Source: Colwellia sp. 1_MG-2023
GTDB lineage: Bacteria; Pseudomonadota; Gammaproteobacteria; Enterobacterales; Alteromonadaceae
Assembly (NCBI RefSeq): GCF_030546755.1
Contig: NZ_JAUOPE010000015.1
Location: 1 to 64,000 of the forward strand
DNA length: 64,000 bases
Reading direction: 5' to 3'
Shown piece after piece: positions 38,073 to 46,735 of the stretch. The notes under the pieces are model-generated. The model was given only the letters and a program-made list of their open reading frames with translations. It did no database searches and was not told where the DNA came from. The translations under genes were made by a program, and so were the position numbers. Positions within the stretch are counted from its first letter, which is position 1. Every line of letters starts with the position of its first letter.

Positions 38073-39145
38073 TAGTGGTCCTTTTCATTTTGTTGCAAAA
38101 CTTTAGTTAATAACGAAGGTAAACTGGTTTTATAGGCTTGCTGCCAAATGGCAGAAATATCTTTTTTGATGACTTTATCAAATGGCACAATAGTAACAGG
38201 AGCCGCTTTTTCACCTATTAAAGAAGCCGCGCCTAATTTAGCCATAGTTGCGCCAATATCATATGGGCGATCTGAAACCGTGCCGTATAAATTACCGTTT
38301 GTCGCCATGTCGAGTAAATTATTCACGCCTAAATCATGGGTAATGACTTTTATATCTCGTCTATCTAATGACCTTAGTGCCTCAATAACCCCTTCTGCGG
38401 CGGTATCCCACGACACATAAATAGCCTCAATATCTGGATTTTGAAGTACCATTGCCGCGGCAATATTGCTGGTTTCATGCTCTTTAATAAAGCCGCGCTC
38501 GGTGATAACGTTTATATTTGGATATTGCTTTAATGCTTTTTGAAAAGCTTGATCGCGGTTATTGGTGATGAAATACTTTGCGTCGTGGTAAATAACGCCA
38601 ACTTTTCCTTGATTATTAAGTGAAGAAGCCACTAACTCTGCAGCAGCAATGCCCATACCAAACATATCATCAGTGACGATGCCGACATAATCTTCGCCAT
38701 GTACAAAACCTGCAATGGGGTTACTTAGCAGCACTAATTTAGCGCCATTTTTAATCGCGTTTTTATAGCTAGCGCTAGTACTGATACTATCAACTGACAA
38801 TGACAAAATAATGTCTGGAGATAGCGCGCTAATATTTTCTAGATCGGCTACTTGCTTTGCGGGATCAAATTGAGCGTCAGTCACGGCAACAATTTCTACA
38901 CCCATAGCATTAAAGGTTTCTGTAGCACCTTTTGTTAGTGCGCTTACCCAAGAACTTGACCCATGCCATACTAATGCCGCGGTTAAGTGTTTTTGCTTAA
39001 TCGCATTTATTTGACTGCTGTTTAAATTAATGTCGGTTGATTTAGCTGCCGTTTTAATACTATTTATATCGACAGCATATGAGTGCAAGCTGAAAAATAT
39101 ATGAAAAATAGCCGTGAGTAATACTGTTACTTTAGCTTTATTCAT
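38072..39145 (-). CDS. Periplasmic sugar-binding protein (RbsB-like)
   Basis: A periplasmic binding protein of the Peripla_BP_4 family that delivers a sugar to the permease below it. Features include AALVWHGSSSWVSALTKGATETFNAMGVEIV at the start of the mature domain, VGIVTDDMFGMGIAAAELV and the hinge-region ISWDTAAEGVIEALRS-like segment (here VSWDTAAEGV). The longest frame begins at 39181, but a normal signal peptide starts at the Met encoded at 39145 (MNKAKVTVLLTAIFHIFFSLHSYA), which I use. Neither start has a clear Shine-Dalgarno. The mature protein is about 333 residues. The long inverted repeat at 39211-39253 lies directly upstream. Confidence 0.9.
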   Translation of the reverse strand: MNKAKVTVLLTAIFHIFFSLHSYAVDINSIKTAAKSTDINLNSSQINAIKQKHLTAALVWHGSSSWVSALTKGATETFNAMGVEIVAVTDAQFDPAKQVADLENISALSPDIILSLSVDSISTSASYKNAIKNGAKLVLLSNPIAGFVHGEDYVGIVTDDMFGMGIAAAELVASSLNNQGKVGVIYHDAKYFITNNRDQAFQKALKQYPNINVITERGFIKEHETSNIAAAMVLQNPDIEAIYVSWDTAAEGVIEALRSLDRRDIKVITHDLGVNNLLDMATNGNLYGTVSDRPYDIGATMAKLGAASLIGEKAAPVTIVPFDKVIKKDISAIWQQAYKTSLPSLLTKVLQQNEKDH

Positions 39146-39210
39146 TATATCGTGGCGAAAGTGTGCCATGAAATGTCCCATTTATGTTCTTTGATGACAC
39201 TATATTAGTG

Positions 39211-39253
39211 ACAATAAATATTATGTCAATCATTTTGACTTAATATTTATTGT
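39211..39253. promoter_or_regulatory. Long inverted repeat, candidate ROK-repressor operator
   Basis: Two 19-bp arms, ACAATAAATATTATGTCAA (39211-39229) and TTGACTTAATATTTATTGT (39235-39253), are complementary at 18 of 19 positions around a 5-bp spacer. The element lies between the divergent ABC operon and the ROK gene. Its centre includes the 14-mer shared with the receptor promoter at 34505. There is no U run, so it is not a terminator. Confidence 0.7.
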
Positions 39254-39351
39254 TTAAATTTCATCCGTAATAGTTTTATTATTAACACTACTTTTTCTTA
39301 AAATATCAGTACAATAACAACTGTAATTATTAAACAGAGGTATTTTTTCAC

Positions 39352-40542
39352 TTGAAAGGCTCCAATTCAAAACAAAATAAAGCGTTAAATTTACGTTTAG
39401 TTTTATCTGAAATTGTTACGCAAGGACCAATATCCAGAGTAGAAATATCTCGACAAACTCATTTAACAAAACAAACGATTACTAATATGGTCGAAGAGTT
39501 ATTAGCGATTGGATTAGTGGAAGAAATAGGTATAAAAAAAGAAGGCGCTGTTGGCAAACCTTCCAAAATGTTAAACCTAACAGACACAGGTGCGTATAGC
39601 GTCGCATTGCGAATTTTTCCTGAAAAAATTGAAGCTGGGCTTTTTTCATTAAAAGGTGAGGCGGTTTTACTAAATAATGTTGAATACCAAACCGCAGATT
39701 TAATACCTACTATTAATCAGTTACTCGAGACTTTAATTGAACAGGCTAATATTCAAAAAGCACAAATTCTTGGTGTAGGCGTAACTTTTGTAAATGAAAC
39801 ACATAATAGCTTAGCGACATATCAAGAAGGGTTAGCATTTAAGCAAGCGCTTGCAGATGCGTTATCATTACCAGTTGCAACTGAGTCAACGGCTTCAGCA
39901 TGTGCCGCATATCAAATGCTTTACGGTGAAGCCAAACAATTACATAGCTTTATTTGTATCCACTTATCTGATGTTGTTGAAGCGGCTGTGGTATATGACA
40001 GAAAAATTTTGTTAGGAAAAAATGGCTTGACCGGTGCAATTGGCGAACTATTTGTTACCCCTGAAACCGATGAAAAAACTGTTGAGCTAGGTCGTTTGAA
40101 TGATTTTGCATCGCTGAAATCGTTAAAAAAATTCTTAGGGGTTAACGCGATCAGTCATGAAGCATTGGCAGAGCTGTGTTTTGAGCAGAAAAAAACAATG
40201 GAAACGTGGTTTGAACAAGCGGCAGAGCCAATGCGTATTGCTATTCATTCATTAGAAACGCTGCTCAATTGCCAAACCATTATTATTGGCGGTGATGTGA
40301 GCTCTTGGTTTTTAGATAAATTTATTACCAAACTTCGACCTTATATACCGTCAATTGCACAATATGGTGAGCTTGATGTGGTGAGATTAATCAAAACTCC
40401 TCATGTTGAAGAAGTGGCTTTAAAAGGCTCGGCAACCTTGCCATTACATGCCGCATTATCGGTGGATAATATGCAAACACTTTGTTTACCGTCATCGGCA
40501 ATTTTAGCGCCTGTTCATAGCTTAATTTATTTAGGCGATTAA
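39352..40542 (+). CDS. ROK-family transcriptional regulator (NagC/XylR type)
   Basis: A 396-residue protein with an N-terminal winged helix-turn-helix (GPISRVEISRQTHLTKQTITNMVEELLAIGLVEEIG, about 23-60) and a C-terminal ROK sugar-kinase-like domain. The ROK zinc motif CxCGxxGC is absent, and the sugar-phosphate/ATP motifs look degraded, so it is a sensor and not a kinase. The start codon is TTG at 39352 with AGAGG about ten bases upstream. It is divergent from the ABC operon, and the inverted repeat between them is the likely binding site. It probably represses the ABC, GH3 and receptor genes until the sugar binds. Confidence 0.9.
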   Translation: MKGSNSKQNKALNLRLVLSEIVTQGPISRVEISRQTHLTKQTITNMVEELLAIGLVEEIGIKKEGAVGKPSKMLNLTDTGAYSVALRIFPEKIEAGLFSLKGEAVLLNNVEYQTADLIPTINQLLETLIEQANIQKAQILGVGVTFVNETHNSLATYQEGLAFKQALADALSLPVATESTASACAAYQMLYGEAKQLHSFICIHLSDVVEAAVVYDRKILLGKNGLTGAIGELFVTPETDEKTVELGRLNDFASLKSLKKFLGVNAISHEALAELCFEQKKTMETWFEQAAEPMRIAIHSLETLLNCQTIIIGGDVSSWFLDKFITKLRPYIPSIAQYGELDVVRLIKTPHVEEVALKGSATLPLHAALSVDNMQTLCLPSSAILAPVHSLIYLGD

Positions 40543-40754
40543 TACGTTTATTTAGGATAAATTTACATGGAACAACTATGCTCCTTAACTCACGCCTTGA
40601 ATAAATGACTTTTATTTTGAACAATATATAACCTAGAAAGATCAACACGCCCTAATATTCCTCATAAAAAACGAATTAACCTAAATTCACTCGAATGAGC
40701 GCGAACTAACGTACTTTAGCCGCGCTTATATTCATTATTAATCTACTTCTTAAT

Positions 40755-43700
40755 TTACTTTTTTACTTTATAAAACGACGCATATAAAACAGGTACAACC
40801 GCTAAGGTTAATATCGTGCCGATAGCTAAACCAAATGCGATGGCGTTTGCCATCCCGTAAAAAAGAGGGTCTTTATTAAGTATTAAAGGCAATAAACCCA
40901 TCACAGTAGTAATTGTGGTCATTGCAATCGGGCGTAATCGGGTTAAACAGGCATCGACTAACGCTTGGTATTGAGTTTTACCGCTGTCAATTTCAATCTT
41001 GATGCGATCAATAAGCACAATGGCATTGTTAATGATAATTCCTGCCAAACTGTATAAACCTAGCGTCACCATAAAACCAAACGGCGCTTGCATGACTAAT
41101 AGACCAATCACTGCACCAATAAAAGATAACGGCATAGTAAGCGTGATAATGGCGGCTTTTCTAAACGAATTAAATTGGGCAACTAGCAAGATTAAAATAA
41201 AACCTATGACCATTGGCATACTAGCACTTAATGCTTTTTGGGCGGCTTTAGACTCTTTAATCGCGCCACCATAAGTAATGTGATGATTAATAGGTAAATC
41301 AGCCGCTAAAGCTTGAATTTGATCATCAATGATCAATTGTAAATCTTCTGCGGCCATTTTGTTATTACGGGCTTCAATACTGATTGTTCTAAACATATCC
41401 TCATGATATATCACTGAAAATTGATTTACTGGCGCAAACGTGGCTACTTGAAATAGCGGTACCGCTTTGCCGGTTTTTTCAGAATAAACATTAAGCGTGC
41501 GTAATCGGTCTAAGTTGTGACGTTCGGCTTCTTGCGCCCTTAAAACGATAGGAATGATCTCATCTTCTTCCCTAAATTCTGTAATTTGCGCACCTGAAAA
41601 ATAAGTTTGTAACGCATCAGCAATTTCAGTTGAAGTTAAGCCGGCTCTTTTCGCTCTGTGTTGATCAACTTGCACGTCAATTTTAACAATTAAATTTTCC
41701 CAATCATTGCGAATATTGATGGTGTCAGGAATTTGATGAAGCAAATCCATAATTTGTTGAGCTTTATGATAAATCACATTTTTATCAGGGCCTTTCACTT
41801 GTATTTTAATGGTTTTAGCATCGGAAGGACCTAAAAACATTTTCTTCACGCGTGCTGAAACATTTGGAAACGTTGCTTCAAGTTGGGTATCTAATTGCAT
41901 TACTTTTTCGGCGACGTTTGTTCCCTCAACAACATTTAAAACAATAAACCCTTTATTTTTTGCTGGATCTTCTGGGTTAAGGGATAAGACAAAACGCGGT
42001 CCGTTAAAGCCAACATAACCTGAATAATTTTCGATAAAAGCAAACTGCTCTTTGTTATCTAACCATTTGAAAATCTCTTGCATTTGGCGATTGGTTTCAC
42101 GCGAAGAAGTACCGTTAGGTAAATCGATATACATAAGAATTTGTGTACGATCAGACTCAGGAAAAAATTGCTTAGCCACGAATTTCATCGCCCCTATCGA
42201 GGCAATAAAGGTGACTAATATGATGCTGATAAATAAAATTTTGTGTCTCAAAACCCAATGTAAAAAAGCTTCATAGCCAGCATACATTTTAGCTAAAAAA
42301 GAAGTGTTTTCTTCAACGGTGTTTGTAGGTTTAATAAAGTAATAACAAAGAATAGGCGTCACACAAAGCGCCAAAATCCAACTCGTCATTAACGTAATAA
42401 GAATAACGAGTGAGATTGAACGCGTAAATTCTCCGGCAACGTGTTCAGCTAGCATCAGCGGTAAAAAGAATAAAATGGTGGTGATGGAAGAGCTTAATAA
42501 CGGTATGGCAAGCTCTTTACAGCCTTGTAACATGGCATCGTATCGGCTAATGCCATCTTCAATTCTACGTTTGAAATCTTCTGCGATAACAATGCCATTA
42601 TCCACTAATAAACCTAATGAAATGATTAACGTTGCTAAGCTCATTCGCTCTAGTTTCATATCAAAAAAGAGCATAATTGAAAGTGTGGCTAACATCACAA
42701 ATGGCACGATGGCGCCAACAATTAAACCGGTGCGAACCCCTAAAAATAGAACAACGACCACTAAGACGATGGCTAATGTTTGCAAAACATTGATTGAAAC
42801 CCCTTGCACGGTTTTTTCGACTTGCTCTGCTTGATAAGTCGCAATATCGAGTTGGTAGCCAATAGGCAAGGATTGAATAATTTCTTCAAATTTAGTTTTT
42901 ACCTGAGGTGCATATTTTAAAATGTTGTATTGAGGCAACATCGAAATAGCAAAAAAGATAGCCGGTTTTCCATTGAAATATGCAATTTTATTAGGGGGAT
43001 CAATATAGTCACGTTTGATGGTTACCACGTCTTTTAACGCGATAAAGTCTTCTGTGTTAGGGATATTAATATAAGTATTGGCAATATCAGACACACTGTT
43101 AAAGTTACCTGAAGGCTCAACAATAAAACTTTTCGCCCCGGTATCTATTTCTCCGCCAGAGCGAATGATATTTTGATTTTGCAATTCATTAATTAGCGCC
43201 CGTGGTGAAATGCCTAATTGCGATAAGGTAGCGTTAGATGCTTCAAGAAATATTCGTTCTTCTAAATGGCCTAAAATTTCAATTTTTTTAGTACCTTCTA
43301 CGGCATAAAGCGTATCACGAATATGCTGAGCAATATCGTACATCGCACTCATATCAAAACCGTCGGCAGTTAACGCAAGAGTAACGACAGAAACATCGCC
43401 AAATTCAGTATTAACATAAGGGGCTTGAGTACCAGAGGGCATATTGGCGTGGGCTGCTTGTGCCTTATTTCTTACGTCTTGCCAAATATCATCAAGGTTA
43501 AAGTATCTGTCATGAATTTTTACATGGATCGTTGAGCTGCCGGTTGTTGATAATGACTTAATTTCTTTTACTTGAGGTATTTTTCGTACTTCTTCTTCTA
43601 GCTTTTTCGTAATTAATTGTTCAACGCGTTCAGGTGCCATACCAGGAAAAGATGTTGAAATTACCGCCTCGCGGATTGTGATCGTTGGATCTTCTTGGGC

Positions 43701-43799
43701 GGGTAATGTGAAATAAGCAAAAACTCCATTTACCAAGAGCAACGCGACAATTAAAAAGACTGTTTTTCGATATTGAAAGGCGATTTGAGTAATGTTCAT
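40755..43799 (-). CDS. RND efflux pump inner-membrane transporter
   Basis: A 1014-residue RND (AcrB-like) proton-driven transporter with the usual 12-helix, two-porter-loop layout. It starts MNITQIAFQYRKTVFLIVALLLVNGVFAYFTLPAQEDP. Transmembrane helix 4 carries LGLLVDNGIVIAEDFKRR, so only the first Asp of the usual Asp-Asp proton-relay pair is present and Asn replaces the second. Some RND branches use this form. The adaptor gene starts 10 bp upstream in the same operon and a TetR gene is divergent. No outer-membrane channel gene is next to it, so it probably uses a TolC encoded elsewhere. Confidence 0.94.
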   Translation of the reverse strand: MNITQIAFQYRKTVFLIVALLLVNGVFAYFTLPAQEDPTITIREAVISTSFPGMAPERVEQLITKKLEEEVRKIPQVKEIKSLSTTGSSTIHVKIHDRYFNLDDIWQDVRNKAQAAHANMPSGTQAPYVNTEFGDVSVVTLALTADGFDMSAMYDIAQHIRDTLYAVEGTKKIEILGHLEERIFLEASNATLSQLGISPRALINELQNQNIIRSGGEIDTGAKSFIVEPSGNFNSVSDIANTYINIPNTEDFIALKDVVTIKRDYIDPPNKIAYFNGKPAIFFAISMLPQYNILKYAPQVKTKFEEIIQSLPIGYQLDIATYQAEQVEKTVQGVSINVLQTLAIVLVVVVLFLGVRTGLIVGAIVPFVMLATLSIMLFFDMKLERMSLATLIISLGLLVDNGIVIAEDFKRRIEDGISRYDAMLQGCKELAIPLLSSSITTILFFLPLMLAEHVAGEFTRSISLVILITLMTSWILALCVTPILCYYFIKPTNTVEENTSFLAKMYAGYEAFLHWVLRHKILFISIILVTFIASIGAMKFVAKQFFPESDRTQILMYIDLPNGTSSRETNRQMQEIFKWLDNKEQFAFIENYSGYVGFNGPRFVLSLNPEDPAKNKGFIVLNVVEGTNVAEKVMQLDTQLEATFPNVSARVKKMFLGPSDAKTIKIQVKGPDKNVIYHKAQQIMDLLHQIPDTINIRNDWENLIVKIDVQVDQHRAKRAGLTSTEIADALQTYFSGAQITEFREEDEIIPIVLRAQEAERHNLDRLRTLNVYSEKTGKAVPLFQVATFAPVNQFSVIYHEDMFRTISIEARNNKMAAEDLQLIIDDQIQALAADLPINHHITYGGAIKESKAAQKALSASMPMVIGFILILLVAQFNSFRKAAIITLTMPLSFIGAVIGLLVMQAPFGFMVTLGLYSLAGIIINNAIVLIDRIKIEIDSGKTQYQALVDACLTRLRPIAMTTITTVMGLLPLILNKDPLFYGMANAIAFGLAIGTILTLAVVPVLYASFYKVKK

Positions 43800-43809
43800 T
43801 GGCCTTCCT

Positions 43810-44916
43810 TTAATTAAAACGCTGAATATTTTTATCGAACAAGGTTACTTTTTGACCGTCTCGCAAGAAGGCGACACCAGCGGTGGCAATGATTTCACCA
43901 TCTTTTAATCCAGATGAAATAAATGCAATATTATTCAGAATGTTTTCAGTTTGTACTTGTCTTTGGTTGACCACTTGCTGCTCAGGATCATAAACAAAAA
44001 CATAGCTTTTTTGATTCACCCCCGCTTTTAATGCCGAAAATGGCACACTAATGGTGATGCCCTGATAGCCTGTTTGGCCTATTCCTTCAAAGGTAAAATC
44101 AACTTCTGCGGTCATACCTGCTCTTAAAAGTGGGTTATCTTCCTGTAACACGACGGTTACGGGAAACGCATTGGCGGTTTCTGCTCGGGTACCTATTTCA
44201 GTGATACGACCTTGCATTGTAGTTTGCGTTAATACTGGAAATCTAACGGGTAAAATTGTATCTTGTCGTAATTCTCTTATTAGGGTTTCAGGCACCATGA
44301 CATTCACTTCTAAACCATGTGTTCCTTCTATCTGAAACGCTGATTGTCCGGCTGAAATTTGTTGTGAAGGTTCAATTAATCGTTTAGTGATGATGCCTTT
44401 ATATGGCGCTAGTAAAGTACTGTCTTGCAAGTTCTTTTCAACAATATCTAATTGTGCTTGCGCCACACCTACGGCACTTTTACTTGACTCGTAATTGGCT
44501 TTGGCATTATCGAAACCAGACTGTGACACTAAACCTTGTTTTATTAATTGACTAAACCGTGTAAAGCTATTTTCAGCTTCAATCATCGCTGAAGTTGCTT
44601 TGTCTAACTGAGCTTGTGCAGACTTTAGCGCCAACTCAAAACTACGATGATTAAGCTGAGCCAGTACTTGGCCTTTTTCGACGGGATCTCCCAAATTTAC
44701 ATCGACGGTTTCAACTTTTCCCATTACTTCAAAGCTTAAACTGGTTGCTTCAACAGGCGCAACAATCCCTGAAAGGGTACGTAATTGCTGTAGATTTGTT
44801 TCTGCAACTTTGATCCAAGCGATAGGTCTTATGGCTTTTTCAGTCGTAATTGCTTGATCACTACAACTTATCAGTAAAAGAGAAGTAAAGATTATTAGTA
44901 AAAAACGCATATTCAT
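43810..44916 (-). CDS. RND efflux periplasmic adaptor (membrane fusion protein)
   Basis: A 368-residue HlyD/AcrA-type adaptor. The N-terminus is a lipoprotein signal (LLLISCSDQ, Cys18). The lipoyl half (VDVNLGDPVEKGQVLAQLNHRSFELALKSAQAQLDKA) leads into a coiled-coil hairpin (about 85-150) and returns with STLLAPYKGIITKRLIEPSQQISAG; beta-barrel and membrane-proximal domains follow. It links the RND pump to an outer-membrane channel. Transcription probably starts in the 44917-45047 gap, which contains two TetR-type operators. Confidence 0.93.
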   Translation of the reverse strand: MNMRFLLIIFTSLLLISCSDQAITTEKAIRPIAWIKVAETNLQQLRTLSGIVAPVEATSLSFEVMGKVETVDVNLGDPVEKGQVLAQLNHRSFELALKSAQAQLDKATSAMIEAENSFTRFSQLIKQGLVSQSGFDNAKANYESSKSAVGVAQAQLDIVEKNLQDSTLLAPYKGIITKRLIEPSQQISAGQSAFQIEGTHGLEVNVMVPETLIRELRQDTILPVRFPVLTQTTMQGRITEIGTRAETANAFPVTVVLQEDNPLLRAGMTAEVDFTFEGIGQTGYQGITISVPFSALKAGVNQKSYVFVYDPEQQVVNQRQVQTENILNNIAFISSGLKDGEIIATAGVAFLRDGQKVTLFDKNIQRFN

Positions 44917-44970
44917 TCCAATGATAAAAACTCACCTTTAGTTAAGGTGCTTTATGATAAAAAGTAAATT

Positions 44971-44986
44971 GGTACTGCCTAGTACC
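44971..44986. promoter_or_regulatory. TetR-family operator 1
   Basis: GGTACTGCCTAGTACC has 6-bp complementary arms GGTACT/AGTACC around four central bases. It lies between the divergent tetR and adaptor genes. A second copy with different central bases starts exactly 25 bp further on. Confidence 0.75.
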
Positions 44987-44995
44987 GTATATTTT

Positions 44996-45011
44996 GGTAC
45001 TATGCAGTACC
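44996..45011. promoter_or_regulatory. TetR-family operator 2
   Basis: GGTACTATGCAGTACC has the same GGTACT/AGTACC arms as operator 1, with different central bases. Conservation of the arms only is what a repressor-binding dyad would show. Confidence 0.75.
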
Positions 45012-45047
45012 GAAGTCAACTCATTATTCGAAAAGTGTGATAAAAAT

Positions 45048-45677
45048 ATGCTCAGTTGTGAAAAACTAGAAAAGCAACAACTTAGCCCTCGTGGCCAATT
45101 AATACTCGATGCAGCACAAAAATTATTTTTAAAACATGGCTTTGATAAAACTTCATTAGAAATGATCATTACAGAGTCTGGTGGCTCACGTCGTTCTATC
45201 TATAATGAATTTGGAAATAAGCAAGGTTTACTGATGTCGGTGCTTCATCAACAAATTTCATTACAAACACAAACCATCGCCTCGATCACTACCACCAAGC
45301 TAGGGTATCAAGAAGCGTTAAAAGAAATGTGCTTTCGTTTTGTAAAAGGGATGGTGTCAGACACTTTAGTGTCATTATTTCGTTTAGTTATCCAAGTTGT
45401 GCCTAAATTGCCTGAAGTTGGTAGCCTAATTTATGAGAAAGGCCCTTTAAAAGGGATGCAGCCATTAACTGAATATTTAATGCAGCTTAATGATAAGAAA
45501 ATTCTAGCGATTGACGATCCTGCCTATGCAACTCAAATGTTAATTGAAATGGTGAAAGGGCGTTTACATTTAAAAGTGATTTTACTCCCTAACAATAAAA
45601 TTACCGATGCAGAAATACATCAACATGTTGATACTGCGGTAGATTTATTCCTAAAAGCTTATCAAGTTGAAAATTAA
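45048..45677 (+). CDS. TetR/AcrR-family repressor
   Basis: A protein of about 209 residues with an N-terminal TetR helix-turn-helix (RGQLILDAAQKLFLKHGFDKTSLEMIITESGGSRRSIYNEFGNKQGLL) and a helical ligand-binding domain including a TetR_C-like DTLVSLFRLVIQVVPKLPEV segment. A longer frame begins with TTG at 44994, but that codon touches operator 2, so ATG 45048 is chosen. It probably represses the divergent RND pump operon and itself through the twin GGTACT-N4-AGTACC boxes. Confidence 0.9.
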   Translation: MLSCEKLEKQQLSPRGQLILDAAQKLFLKHGFDKTSLEMIITESGGSRRSIYNEFGNKQGLLMSVLHQQISLQTQTIASITTTKLGYQEALKEMCFRFVKGMVSDTLVSLFRLVIQVVPKLPEVGSLIYEKGPLKGMQPLTEYLMQLNDKKILAIDDPAYATQMLIEMVKGRLHLKVILLPNNKITDAEIHQHVDTAVDLFLKAYQVEN

Positions 45678-45788
45678 TTGCATAAAATATCAGCAAATAG
45701 TAAAGCTACCACGAAAAACTATTGCACAAGCAAAGATATCTCGTATAATGCCAACCACTTCAAACGCTAGGTTTGTAGTCACTGTGTC

Positions 45789-45829
45789 GCCGGAGTGGTG
45801 GAATTGGTAGACACGACGGATTCAAAATT
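45789..45829 (+). pseudogene. 5' half of a tRNA-Leu gene, cut in the anticodon loop
   Basis: About 41 bases match the 5' half of the intact tRNA-Leu at 46046 except at a few positions (for example GCCGGAG against GCCGGTG in the acceptor strand). The match stops inside GATTCAAAAT, the anticodon loop. What follows does not fold as a tRNA. It looks like a tRNA-Leu split by site-specific integration or a recombination scar, and it marks the left edge of the accessory region. Confidence 0.75.
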
Positions 45830-46045
45830 GAAGATGCTTAGCTTGATTTTGGATTACGATACTTGATTTAATTGCCCTGCATTGAAAGTGAGTGTTTGCA
45901 TTTCGCTTGCAAAGATTTGCAAAGTTTTTACGAGATTATAAAAATTACTGACCTAGTTTTTAGGTTGGATTAGTTTATAAAGAGTTCGATTTTTAGATAC
46001 AAGAATTGATTTCTTTGCAAACTTAAAAGTTAGCTACAAGCCTTT

Positions 46046-46130
46046 GCCGGTGTGGTGAAATTGGTATACACGACGGATTCAAAATCCGTTGCAGCAATGC
46101 GTGGCGGTTCGAGTCCGCCCACCGGTACCA
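46046..46130 (+). tRNA. tRNA-Leu (anticodon CAA)
   Basis: An 85-nt class II tRNA with encoded CCA. The acceptor stem is GCCGGTG / CACCGGT, the anticodon stem ACGGA / TCCGT, the loop TTCAAAA with anticodon CAA, and the T arm GGCGGTTCGAGTCCGCC. A long variable arm identifies it as Leu. A terminator-like hairpin follows. Confidence 0.95.
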
Positions 46131-46140
46131 TTATATGAAA

Positions 46141-46171
46141 GCCCTGTCCTTAATCGGATGGGGTTTTTTTA
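46141..46171 (+). terminator. Terminator after tRNA-Leu
   Basis: GCCCTGTCC / GGATGGGG form a stem with two G-U pairs around a short loop, followed by seven T residues, just after the tRNA CCA end. Confidence 0.7.
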
Positions 46172-46292
46172 TTTTCTATGAATGAAATATTATACGGCAG
46201 CTATGAGCGAAAACCAGTCATTGTAGTTCGAGCAATTTTACTTCGTATTGATATACTAATGTCATGATTAAAGTTGATTTTATGGTTGGACG

Positions 46293-46670
46293 ATGAAAAC
46301 AATAGGCAAGTTGGCTAAAGAACTTGATATAGGCGTAGAAACTATACGGTTTTATGAACGGGAAGGCTTGATAAAACAGCCTCAAAAACCTCAAAATGGT
46401 TATCGTGTCTATGACGACTCAATCACCAAACAATTACAATTCATCTGTAAGGCCAAAGCACTTGGCTTTACTCTAAAAGAAGTGGCTTCATTGATGTCAA
46501 TGGATGGCGATTGTGCCAAAGTAGAATCCCTAGGCTTGCTGAAATTGAACGTAATTCAAAATAAGATAGCTGACCTTCAACGCTTAGAAGTCGTCATAAA
46601 AGAAATGACTAATTCATGCCGCAACAATAACGATCAATCCCACTGCCCAATAATCGATTCGCTAAAATAG
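46293..46670 (+). CDS. merR: Mercury-responsive MerR regulator
   Basis: A 125-residue MerR-family activator. The winged helix starts TIGKLAKELDIGVETIRFYEREGLI, and the dimerisation helix and metal loop follow. The three Hg-binding cysteines are at C74, C109 and C118; the spacings of 35 and 9 equal those of Tn501 MerR (82, 117, 126), so it is a true Hg(II) sensor and not CadR, CueR or ZntR. It is encoded in the same direction as merC, with the mer-type promoter between them, unlike the divergent arrangement of Tn21/Tn501. Confidence 0.9.
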   Translation: MKTIGKLAKELDIGVETIRFYEREGLIKQPQKPQNGYRVYDDSITKQLQFICKAKALGFTLKEVASLMSMDGDCAKVESLGLLKLNVIQNKIADLQRLEVVIKEMTNSCRNNNDQSHCPIIDSLK

Positions 46671-46672
46671 TA

Positions 46673-46704
46673 TTGACTCCGTACCTACCTACGGAGTTCA
46701 TACT
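46673..46704 (+). promoter_or_regulatory. MerR-type promoter/operator of merC
   Basis: TTGACT (-35, 46673-46678) is followed by a dyad CTCCGTA / TACGGAG (46677-46696) inside an over-long spacer of 19-20 bp before TCATACT as -10. This is the standard layout of MerR-activated promoters, and the dyad bases match the mer operator core. It starts only three bases after the merR stop. Confidence 0.85.
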
Positions 46705-46735
46705 CAAATCATTCAAATAATGTTAGACGTTAAAA

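Noticed and set aside
44994-45047. TTG 44994 as TetR start
   Set aside because: It lies at the edge of operator 2 and has no Shine-Dalgarno; the added 18 residues are not family-like.
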